Below, piece by piece: positions 1 to 6,838 of a DNA stretch of 10,515 bases. Position numbers and translations under genes: made by a program. The stretch covers positions 1 to 10,515 of the forward strand of contig JAPLNJ010000687.1 in assembly GCA_026692885.1 (NCBI GenBank), read 5' to 3'. A model generated the notes under the pieces. The model was given only the letters and a program-made list of their open reading frames with translations, was not told the origin of the DNA and did not search any database. This DNA is from Planctomycetota bacterium. GTDB lineage: Bacteria; Planctomycetota; Planctomycetia; Pirellulales; Pirellulaceae. How positions within the stretch are numbered: the stretch's first letter is position 1; every line of letters starts with the position of its first letter.

Positions 1-222
1 GATTGTGGCTGGCTTTCTCATCGGTCAACGCTCACCGTGTCAACCGGTCTCTCACTGCGCCCTGCCGCTAGCTTCGGTCACCGCACAATCTAATCGTTCA
101 TAAGTTCCAGGGATTAGATTGTGGCTGGCTTTCTCATCGGTCAACGCTCACCGTGTCAACCGGTCTCTCACTGCGCCCTGCCGCTAGCTTCGGTCACCGC
201 ACAATCTAATCGTTCATAAGTT
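1..222. repeat. Tandem direct repeat, two copies, period 116 bp, with inverted-repeat ends
   Basis: Bases 1-106 and 117-222 are identical, separated by a 10-base spacer (107-116). The complete core unit, 112-211, is about 100 bp and is bounded by perfect 12-bp inverted repeats, GATTAGATTGTG at 112-123 and CACAATCTAATC at 200-211. Each core is followed by the same 12 bases, CGTTCATAAGTT. The first copy is cut by the window edge, so the array may continue to the left. The repeat ends six bases short of the stop codon of the neighbouring minus-strand gene, which puts it immediately 3' of that operon. It has no stop-free frame of interest. Possible identities are a structured 3' element or terminator, a MITE-like element, or a divergent integron attC-type site. 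I could not find clean attC core motifs at the ends, so that option is weak. Confidence 0.9.
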
Positions 223-228
223 AGCCAG

Positions 229-1212
229 CTATCTGCGCGATCCAAAAGCGTTGATCCAGTCCACGACGTCACTATATTCCTTCAAAGATAGTTGATAGTT
301 GTGACACGATTGAAATTTGCGGGCATCAGAAGAAAACGATGATGTCGTAACAAGCATTGCAGCGTTCGCTTGCTCGTGGCAGAGTGTGCCGTACAACGTT
401 CGCACCAGGTCTACGCCGACAGGTCGATGCGTGGCATACCGTTTAGCCTCGACAAGACAGAGAAGTGGTCCAACGTCCGTGGACAAGTAAGCGAGAATAT
501 CGCGTCCGCCGTCACGGGTTTCACCGGTCAGAGTGACAGCCCAGCCAAGATCATCAAGGATGTCCGCGATCAACTGCTCGAATTGGCGTGAAGTTAATGA
601 AAACAGATCTTCTGGGCGATCGCGCAATCGTTGAATGAGAACGTCGGTGGCGGATACGATCTTTGTTTGGACGAAAACAACTTCGTGATCCGACTGACGA
701 AGAGAGAACACGTCGTTTGCCGAATGCTGGAGATTGTTCCCGATTAGTGCTTCTGTTAACGGTGCAGCAAATCCTTGAAGCACGGCAATGTCGTCATCCG
801 TAAAAGGCGTGGGACTTTCGCCTAGCCGCATGTTATCGACCGCGAGCACGCCAATCGGCTTGCCATCATGGAGAAGAGGAACGTGGATCCATTGGAGGTC
901 CCCCAGTCCGAATTCATCGTAGAAGCGAGGGAAGTCGCTTTCACGGTGAATCTTGGGTTCTGGGCTTCCGATCGTCGGTGTGTCCTTCGCGATCTCTATG
1001 TCCGCGAACGATCGGCCATCGTGGAATTGCAAGCCTCGTTGAGCTACGCCACGAAAAACATCTTCGCCAACGGAGTACAAGCGACATCGCCCGTATCCGG
1101 CATCGTGGATTTGATCCATGATGCGATCTATGGTGTCATGCGCATGCGGAGTCGTGTCTTGTGAATTTGTCATAGCGGATGCAAAGCCATCGCTCGTGCT
1201 GGCTAACGACAC
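229..1212 (-). CDS. GAF domain - Mrr-type restriction endonuclease fusion protein
   Basis: A predicted DNA-cutting effector with a small-molecule or signal-sensing front end. Residues about 25-158 read as a GAF domain, with a G-Y-G-R-C-R-L-Y strand near 39-46 and the typical W-I-H-V-P-L-L-H-D-G-K-P-I-G-V-L-A-V-D core at 108-126. Residues about 205-300 form a Mrr-type PD-(D/E)xK nuclease: F-E-x-L-I-A at 211-216, D-G-G-R-D with Asp238, then E-A-K with Glu255 and Lys257, and an L-V-T-T strand at 287-290. The catalytic set looks intact. Many Mrr proteins have Q-x-K where this one has E-x-K. The start is uncertain: GTG at 1212 opens the frame, while ATG at 1173 (residue 14) would leave both domains whole, and neither has a clear Shine-Dalgarno. 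It is the last gene of a three-gene minus-strand set, 89 bp after the SEFIR-receiver gene. A defence role is inference; the domain calls are fairly secure. Confidence 0.85.
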   Translation of the reverse strand: MSLASTSDGFASAMTNSQDTTPHAHDTIDRIMDQIHDAGYGRCRLYSVGEDVFRGVAQRGLQFHDGRSFADIEIAKDTPTIGSPEPKIHRESDFPRFYDEFGLGDLQWIHVPLLHDGKPIGVLAVDNMRLGESPTPFTDDDIAVLQGFAAPLTEALIGNNLQHSANDVFSLRQSDHEVVFVQTKIVSATDVLIQRLRDRPEDLFSLTSRQFEQLIADILDDLGWAVTLTGETRDGGRDILAYLSTDVGPLLCLVEAKRYATHRPVGVDLVRTLYGTLCHEQANAAMLVTTSSFSSDARKFQSCHNYQLSLKEYSDVVDWINAFGSRR

Positions 1213-1301
1213 GATTCAACCGGCGGCGGCCAAAAAGGCTTGCCATCAGGACCGACCCGATCCGCCGCTCGGTTGCAATCGGTAGTTATACGCCAGTTGC
1301 A

Positions 1302-2741
1302 CTACTGGCACAGCTCGTTGATGGAGTGGCATAGTTCCTCCCAGCGAATTGGTTTGCGCATGACTCGATCAAACAGATGCACGCACTCTATTGGTAGATC
1401 CCTACCTGTCATGGCAATGATGCGAACACGTGGACTTAGCTTACGAAGGCGAGAAACCATCCCTTCATAGTCATCACCATTGTCAGGGCTGAAGTACCAA
1501 ATGTCGGCGAGGATGACATCAGGCGGGTGACGGCGAGCCAACTCTAGTGCGGGTTGCAGGGAATATGTAATTGCGGTTGACCAACCTGCCGATTCCAAAT
1601 AATGGCCGATACCATCCGCCGATTTCATATCATCTTCGATTATCAAAGCGTGACCGGTTCCGAATGGATATCCGAAGGCCGGAATGGGACCACGTGGCGG
1701 CTTCCGACGCTTTGGCTGGTTGTGGAGATGTCTCAACAGCTCTTCCATGCGATTCTCAAATTGATCATCGTCCCGAAAATCCACAAATACGAGGGCCGAC
1801 ATGTAGTCAGGTGTAAGCGCCTTGTCCGGCGTCGATTCTCGGATCACGGGGATGAATTGTTTTTCCCTCTTTATGCGGTCGAAGAACTGCGGAGTCATGA
1901 TCGCGGTCTCCACGCCAACTCCGTGAACACGACGATTCGCCTTGTCGACGTAATTGGGTGTACAAACACAGAGAACGACATCAGCCTCGCGCACCGAGGA
2001 TTCCATAAACTGGAAGCGGTCCGCCCCAAGGGTAAGGTCGTACTGGTCGACAATGATTTCTACTCCATTTGTCACCAGTTGATCCGCGAAGCGACGCGCC
2101 CAGGCCTTGTGTGTTTCGCTGTCCCAAGAATACGAGATGAACGCGCGGACGGGACTAGGCGGCTTCGAGGCTGGGCCGGATCCTGGGCGGGCTGCCTTGT
2201 TTGAACTGTCGGGGGACTCGGAGGGCAGCTCGGCGGAATCCCCGCTATTACAGGTTGTTGTTGCGCCGAGGTCGGGCGATTGAGCATCTTGGAACAGTCG
2301 CTCGGCAATCCGCTGACAAGCGGCAATCAAGCCAGGATCGCGCGGATGACCAGCGAGGGTCTCTGCGTACTGAACCATCGCGGCCGTGAGCTTGCCGACG
2401 ACCTCATTTGACTCCAGTCGCCAAAAGGCCCGAAGCCGGTTGGCTTTCGAGCCAGATGCGTAGTGGTAGCGCTCGTCCTCAATATCCTTGCCGACGGTAT
2501 CAGCGATGAACTCCTGGAGGGTCCGGTTGGAGAAGTCCAAGACGTACCCGCCGCCCATCTCAAAGAGCTTCTCAAGCTGTCTTCGCTCGATAACGGTCAC
2601 GTCGGACATGTTTGCGTTTCGCGTATAACGATACGCGTCACCGGGCCGCGAGTGACGCCTACCATTTTCCAAGACCGGATCGCGGCTCCGGTGCACGCGA
2701 TAGTTATGGTCTATCTCTATCCTCTCGATATCGTCCATCAT
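1302..2741 (-). CDS. SEFIR/TIR-like protein with C-terminal response-regulator receiver domain
   Basis: Three blocks are visible (numbered from the TTG at 2759). Residues about 51-157 form an N-terminal domain with a G-G-G-Y-V-L-D-F-S-N-R-T signature (69-80) and S-G-S-K-A-N-R (102-108). I have seen similar N-termini on other multi-domain bacterial proteins but cannot name a function. After a Ser/Pro-rich linker, residues about 204-345 match SEFIR, a TIR relative: A-F-I-S-Y-S-W-D at 206-213, V-D-Q-Y-D-L at 237-242, C-V-C-T-P-N-Y at 264-270 and Glu284. Residues about 368-485 are a receiver domain with the acidic pocket at 375-377, phospho-acceptor Asp419, Thr451 and Lys469. Bacterial SEFIR/TIR proteins are known from phage defence, often acting through NAD+ loss. 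Possible starts are TTG 2759, ATG 2741 (chosen; weak purine-rich stretch upstream) and ATG 2609, right before the first domain. With ATG 2741 the gene overlaps the upstream gene's end by 38 bp, so co-expression is likely. Confidence 0.85.
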   Translation of the reverse strand: MMDDIERIEIDHNYRVHRSRDPVLENGRRHSRPGDAYRYTRNANMSDVTVIERRQLEKLFEMGGGYVLDFSNRTLQEFIADTVGKDIEDERYHYASGSKANRLRAFWRLESNEVVGKLTAAMVQYAETLAGHPRDPGLIAACQRIAERLFQDAQSPDLGATTTCNSGDSAELPSESPDSSNKAARPGSGPASKPPSPVRAFISYSWDSETHKAWARRFADQLVTNGVEIIVDQYDLTLGADRFQFMESSVREADVVLCVCTPNYVDKANRRVHGVGVETAIMTPQFFDRIKREKQFIPVIRESTPDKALTPDYMSALVFVDFRDDDQFENRMEELLRHLHNQPKRRKPPRGPIPAFGYPFGTGHALIIEDDMKSADGIGHYLESAGWSTAITYSLQPALELARRHPPDVILADIWYFSPDNGDDYEGMVSRLRKLSPRVRIIAMTGRDLPIECVHLFDRVMRKPIRWEELCHSINELCQ

Positions 2742-5139
2742 GAATCCGCCCTGTTTCAAGCAAGATGGAGATTGCCGCCCTGGCGTCCTTGGTCGAGATG
2801 CCCAGTTGCTTGGCTATGTTCATGTGCATGCCAATCGGCCACGTCCCCGTGGGAACGGCTTTTTCAACACTGCGAAGCAATCCCTCGTCAATGTTCAACG
2901 CATCATCACCGTGTAGGATCAGTCCAGATGTCATTAGTTTCTGCATAGAGTCTGTCAGGCGCGCAAACACACCCGTTTCGTGGAGCCCAAGTACAACGGC
3001 GTCACGCAATCGCTGCCGAACTATAGACACGCCCGTTCCAACTATGCGATCACGTGCGACATCGAATACAACCTCCTTGTCGCCGATGACATTGATGTCA
3101 TACGCGAATCTCAAACGACGCCCAAATACGCGGTGCGCCTTCCTGACGCCCATGCGAAAACCATTCACGGTCAAACGATTTCCCCGATATCCCTCAAGAA
3201 TGCTGTATGGATTGAACCCCCTGTTCTCATCAATCAAGAATGCACGACTTGGCATATCGAGCTTTGCACCAGCGATGCTGAATGGAATCACGACCACGCC
3301 CTCGATTGAGTCACAAAATTTGCCAAGCTCAAGCACGACGAACTCAACGCGTTTCTCGCTCGCAATGCGAAGAGCCTCATCAGACAGCCCCATGTAATTC
3401 GAGGCGCCCAAGGTCGCTGGTTCCGTAAGTTTGAGGGCCACCTGAAACTGCGGCCGTACTACGACGTCCCGAACATACGAGTCGAGGTGGGCAATTGCCT
3501 GTCTCTCTTTGAAGCGACCGCTCAACCTGACGCGAATCTTCGTTCCTTGACTTCCCTCGTCGTGTTCCTGAACGTACGCCAGTCCGCCCCTCCCATCCAC
3601 CCGAATAAATCGTTGTTTTGTGTCACCGCGTACAGATGAGCGATTACATGTGGTGACTTCAAGAAGGTCACCGATCATGAATACTGAGGCAATTCCGATT
3701 CCGAAACGAGAGACGGCGTGGAACGGGGAGTCTGACGCTGCGGATAGGAACCGGTTGAATTCCGGTGAGTCATAGTAGCTATTGCCAATTTGGAATAGGT
3801 ATTCGGAGATTACTCGTTCGTCCATCCCGATGCCGTTGTCCTCAATCTCTAACCACAATTCGTCGTCTGCATCACTGAGTGAGACAGAGATGAATGGTTT
3901 GTATGCGTCACGCGAAACGCGCTGGCGGACGGCGCACGCATCGATCGCGTTCTGGATTAGCTCACGGACTGCTGCACCGGGGTGTGCGTAGAGGTGTTCA
4001 CCCATGAGCAGGTTCGTAATCGACGAGCGGTTCAATCGGAATCGCAAATCGCAGAAGACGTAGCCCACCGATCGAATTCGCGTACGGACCGTCGTTGGCA
4101 CGACAAGGTCGTAATCACGGACGATATCCGGCTTGTTGTTTCGCAGAATGTAAAGAGTGTCACGCAACTCTCGCTCGATGAGAGCGGCAAACTCGTTGAT
4201 GGCGGCCTCGATGGCCGGGTGGTGGCTGTCACCGGCAAATATTAACTCGTGTTCGGAAATATCAGTGCCATGGACAGCCATGTGCTTCTGCCATTCGCTG
4301 AGCGTAGTTTCTGCGCCGGGAAGGTCGTTATCCTGAATCCCCAAGCTATCAAACAGTACTTGCGGCGTGCGTTCGCGGTCGAAGTCCAGAATATCTGTTA
4401 AGCGAAGGACACTAGCACAAAACTGAACATTGACTCTTTGGTCAGCAATTATGAGATCGCGCGGGAAACGCGAGTCGTAAGGACCGCGGACCTCTGCTAG
4501 GGTGCCGACATCAAGGTTGTGACTTTCACAAATATCAACGAGAACATCCTCAAACGAGACGCCTCGATATGAGAACAGCTCGCGCTGCCCAGTAAGTTTC
4601 TTAAAGCCATCAAAAATCTCGCGGTATCGGGCACGGGTAGCATGTCTTGCGCGTAGAAATGATGAAAGTGCGACCTCCTGAAGTTGAAAGACTTCAAACT
4701 CTAGTAGCTGACGATGAGACTCTGGTGCGTCATCCAATTTCGACCTGACCGTCTGGAGACGGTGCCATAGGTCCAGAGAGTCGCGTAAGTGATCCTGAAA
4801 GTCTGAACTTTGAATTACCCGTTTCCGTTCGACGGAGGTAAGTGACATACCGAGATCATGAAGGTACGCGGCGTCCACGATCAACGCGCATTCGAGTGGA
4901 GATAGTCGGTTGAGCGTCGCGGGGCTAATGATGGTTTCGGCTAAATGGACCAGCTTCTTAGCATGGTCGCGGTTGTGAAGAGTATAAAGCTGAAAGGGTC
5001 CTGCAACGACAAGATCAAGCATAGGTCCTGCGGCTGCCGCGACAATATCCACGTGAGCTGACAGCAAGTCATGCTTCAGAACGCGCTGATAAACAACGCA
5101 GTGTCGTACACTTTCGGGCGCAGGTGGAACTAATGCCAT
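2704..5139 (-). CDS. HD domain plus Hsp90-like (GHKL) ATPase, 811 aa
   Basis: First gene of the minus-strand operon. Residues about 45-260 look like an HD domain: H-N-R-D-H at 55-59, A-Y-L-H-D-L-G-M at 91-98 (metal-binding pair His94-Asp95), E-S-H-N at 205-208, and a distal L-R-L-T-D-I-L-D at 245-252. This resembles the HD variant found joined to Hsp90-type ATPases. Residues about 375-500 carry the GHKL/Hsp90 ATP site: E-L-I-Q-N-A-I-D at 393-400 (Glu393, Asn397), D-N-G-I-G-M at 434-439 and R-F-G-I-G-I at 478-483. No histidine-kinase dimerisation box is seen, so it is closer to HtpG or MORC ATPases than to sensor kinases. About 300 more residues follow, perhaps a middle/client domain, ending in a short helix-turn-helix-like stretch (768-800). 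The ATG at 5139 has an AGG about 6 bases upstream and a GAGG further back. The role is unknown; ATP-driven sensing or regulation of the two downstream effector-like proteins is inference. Confidence 0.87.
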   Translation of the reverse strand: MALVPPAPESVRHCVVYQRVLKHDLLSAHVDIVAAAAGPMLDLVVAGPFQLYTLHNRDHAKKLVHLAETIISPATLNRLSPLECALIVDAAYLHDLGMSLTSVERKRVIQSSDFQDHLRDSLDLWHRLQTVRSKLDDAPESHRQLLEFEVFQLQEVALSSFLRARHATRARYREIFDGFKKLTGQRELFSYRGVSFEDVLVDICESHNLDVGTLAEVRGPYDSRFPRDLIIADQRVNVQFCASVLRLTDILDFDRERTPQVLFDSLGIQDNDLPGAETTLSEWQKHMAVHGTDISEHELIFAGDSHHPAIEAAINEFAALIERELRDTLYILRNNKPDIVRDYDLVVPTTVRTRIRSVGYVFCDLRFRLNRSSITNLLMGEHLYAHPGAAVRELIQNAIDACAVRQRVSRDAYKPFISVSLSDADDELWLEIEDNGIGMDERVISEYLFQIGNSYYDSPEFNRFLSAASDSPFHAVSRFGIGIASVFMIGDLLEVTTCNRSSVRGDTKQRFIRVDGRGGLAYVQEHDEGSQGTKIRVRLSGRFKERQAIAHLDSYVRDVVVRPQFQVALKLTEPATLGASNYMGLSDEALRIASEKRVEFVVLELGKFCDSIEGVVVIPFSIAGAKLDMPSRAFLIDENRGFNPYSILEGYRGNRLTVNGFRMGVRKAHRVFGRRLRFAYDINVIGDKEVVFDVARDRIVGTGVSIVRQRLRDAVVLGLHETGVFARLTDSMQKLMTSGLILHGDDALNIDEGLLRSVEKAVPTGTWPIGMHMNIAKQLGISTKDARAAISILLETGRIHDGRYREDRDRP

Positions 5140-5175
5140 AGCCTATCGACCTCGACGTTGATCCCATAACGAATT

Positions 5176-5253
5176 GGTTTCTATCCCACCTGCTCCCGGC
5201 AAAAAACACCGCGGTGGCGTAGGACCGTGCCGGGAGCAGGTGGGATAGAAACC
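5176..5253. repeat. Perfect 26-bp inverted repeat upstream of the HD/ATPase operon
   Basis: The arm at 5176-5201 is the exact reverse complement of 5228-5253. The 26-base loop contains the 10-bp palindrome CACCGCGGTG (5207-5216). The structure lies 37 bases before the ATG of the HD/ATPase gene and ends just outside the likely end of the IS91-type element. It could be an operator, a strong transcriptional block separating the operon from the transposon, or a remnant of another mobile element. The arm ends in GGGATAGAAACC, which is reminiscent of CRISPR-repeat ends, but there is no array here. The repeat is certain; its function is not. Confidence 0.9.
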
Positions 5254-5522
5254 CAGTTGAACGGAACCGCTGAGCACGAACCGCTAAGGGTTTTGCTCGT
5301 GCCGCGATCGTCCGGGAGGCATTTTACCGCGGGGCAGCACCGTCGAACAGTAGGCCGTGGCCTCGATGCGCCCGACAGGCGGGGCGGCGGTGCTGCCGGG
5401 GAAGGCGGTTATGACGAGCCCCACGGCGCGGGTCGCCTCGCCGGCGCAGACCGGTGATAAGCTCGTCACTGCGGACGGGGAAATTGTGCGGTTGCGCAGC
5501 GGGGCACCCAGGGGACGGTCGA
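5254..5522. other. Non-coding stretch downstream of the IS91 transposase
   Basis: These 269 bases separate the 26-bp inverted repeat from the transposase stop codon. Apart from the hairpin at 5272-5298 I see no gene or RNA: the open frames here are G+C-rich, low-complexity in translation and have no recognisable motifs. The stretch is probably the 3' untranslated part and end of the transposon. Confidence 0.5.
5272..5298. other. Hairpin at the probable origin end of the IS91-type element
   Basis: GAGCA at 5272-5276 pairs with TGCTC at 5294-5298, and ACC at 5280-5282 pairs with GGT at 5289-5291. The interrupted stem-loop sits about 10 bases inside a GAAC tetranucleotide (5259-5262), downstream of the transposase gene. 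IS91-family origin ends typically combine a hairpin with a nearby GTTC-type cleavage site. Assignment as the origin end is inference from position and shape. Confidence 0.4.
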
Positions 5523-6806
5523 TCATGAGGAGTCCTGACCGGCAGGGACGGAGACCACAGACGAGACCAGGGCTGCGGGACAAGGCAAGGGCGAGGCGAA
5601 TGGCGAGGCGAATGGCGAGGCGGACAAGATCTTGCCTCGGGAAGGACGTGCACGTCCACGCCCCCGCAGCAGCCACAGCCGACCCATTTCGCAGACAGGA
5701 CAGGCCGGCGCGACGGCGGCTGCCGGGATCGCGGCCGGTGTCGCGGGCCGTGACGGCAGGCAGGGATCTCGTTCGTCGCCGCCCGGACTCGACAGCAGCT
5801 GCCGACAGCGCGCCACCTGAGCGCGGCGCTGGGTGTTGGCCAGCAGGCCATAGTACCGCACGCGGACGAACCCGGGCGGCAAGACGTGCACCATCCACCG
5901 CTGCACGAATTTCACCCCCGACAGCTGCAAGATCTGGCGTTTGCCGCTTTTCCGGTAGTTCTTGCCCCAAAACCTCACTTCCCCGTTCTCGTGCGACAAC
6001 AACCGGTGGTCCGAGATGGCTGCCCCCGCCACGTAGCGGGCCAAGTATTTTAGGACGGCTTCCGGACCCTGACAGGACTTCGGCGGCGGCTGGATGTGTA
6101 CCACCCAGTCCTGCTCATACAGCGGGGTCAACCAACGCTCGAAGGCCAACTCGTCGGCCAACCCGGCCAGCGGCCCGCCCAGCTTCAATTTCCCCGCCCG
6201 CCACAGACGCTTCAACCCCGCCAGAAACTTGCCGCGAAACTTCCGGCTCAACGTCTTCACGCACAGCAAATACTTCGGCGATCGGGTCGGCACCCAGCGT
6301 GTCCCGTCGGCCGACAACCCGCCGCCCGGCACCACGCCATGCACGTGCGGATGGTGGTGCAGGTTCTGACCCCAGGTGTGCAGCACCAACACCGCCCCCA
6401 CGCTGGCGCCCAAGTGTTCGGGATCAGCGGTCAGTTCCTTCAAAGCCTGCCACGCGGCGCGGAACAGCAGGCCGTACAAGGCCGAGCGATTGGCCAGCAC
6501 CAACGTCGACAACGTGTCAGGCAGTGTGAACACCAAGTGAAAGTAGGGCACAGGTAACACGTCGCACAACATCCGGTCCAGCCAGCGCGCTCGCGCCGGA
6601 CCGCCACACGTCGGGCAATGTCGGTTCCGGCAGGAGTTGTACGCCTCGTGTTCGTGGCCACAGCGGTCGCAGCGCCAAGTGTGACTGCCCAAGGCCGGCG
6701 TGCGGCAGGCCGTCAACTCGGCCAACGTGCGCCGCTCGATCAAACAGGCCCGCGAGCCACGCTCGGCCAAGTACGCCCGACCATAGGTCCGCAGCAGATC
6801 CGCCAC
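5523..6806 (-). CDS. IS91-family Y2 (HUH) transposase
   Basis: Rolling-circle transposase that nicks DNA with paired tyrosines. Numbered from GTG 6806, residues about 45-70 form the N-terminal zinc-binding domain of IS91 transposases (Cys46, Cys49, Cys59, Cys64, Cys67). The metal-binding HUH motif is H-P-H-V-H-G (His154, His156) at 152-157, and the paired tyrosines are Tyr254 and Tyr258 in K-Y-L-A-R-Y. A C-P-V-C knuckle lies at 369-372, followed by a low-complexity tail with an A-S-P-F repeat. At 427 residues the length is ordinary for the family. The frame is open far upstream (to 7799), but that part runs antiparallel-free over the recombinase gene in another frame and has no recognisable content. 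No ATG lies between the recombinase stop (6839) and the zinc domain, so GTG 6806 is the best guess, perhaps read by translational coupling. The element looks functional. Confidence 0.9.
   Translation of the reverse strand: MADLLRTYGRAYLAERGSRACLIERRTLAELTACRTPALGSHTWRCDRCGHEHEAYNSCRNRHCPTCGGPARARWLDRMLCDVLPVPYFHLVFTLPDTLSTLVLANRSALYGLLFRAAWQALKELTADPEHLGASVGAVLVLHTWGQNLHHHPHVHGVVPGGGLSADGTRWVPTRSPKYLLCVKTLSRKFRGKFLAGLKRLWRAGKLKLGGPLAGLADELAFERWLTPLYEQDWVVHIQPPPKSCQGPEAVLKYLARYVAGAAISDHRLLSHENGEVRFWGKNYRKSGKRQILQLSGVKFVQRWMVHVLPPGFVRVRYYGLLANTQRRAQVARCRQLLSSPGGDERDPCLPSRPATPAAIPAAAVAPACPVCEMGRLWLLRGRGRARPSRGKILSASPFASPFASPLPCPAALVSSVVSVPAGQDSS
5591..5622. repeat. 12-bp tandem repeat inside the transposase C-terminus
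   Basis: The unit GCGAGGCGAATG occurs at 5591-5602 and 5603-5614 and again partially at 5615-5622. It encodes the A-S-P-F repeat in the low-complexity tail of the transposase. It keeps the frame and is probably a slippage product. Confidence 0.85.
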
Positions 6807-6838
6807 CCGCAGTTGCGGTGGCAGCGCCGGGTCGTCCG

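Noticed and set aside
1..222. CRISPR array or standard integron attC sites
   Set aside because: The unit is too long, with only a 10-base spacer, for CRISPR. The clean RYYYAAC/GTTRRRY core pair of attC sites is not present at the ends.
1602..2204. 200-codon plus-strand open frame inside the SEFIR-receiver gene
   Set aside because: Antisense shadow; no motif, while the minus frame has clear SEFIR and receiver residues.
2765..3397. 210-codon plus-strand open frame opposite the HD/ATPase gene
   Set aside because: Composition is that of an antisense shadow (Ser/Arg/Pro-rich) and it has no recognisable domain.
2704..5139. Sensor histidine kinase partner for the receiver domain
   Set aside because: The ATP site is Hsp90/GHKL type, but no phospho-acceptor histidine box or dimerisation helix precedes it; an HD domain lies there instead.
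5357..6529. 390-codon plus-strand open frame opposite the transposase
   Set aside because: Very Arg/Pro/Ala/Thr-rich translation typical of the antisense frame of G+C-rich genes; the opposite strand has the HUH and paired-tyrosine motifs.
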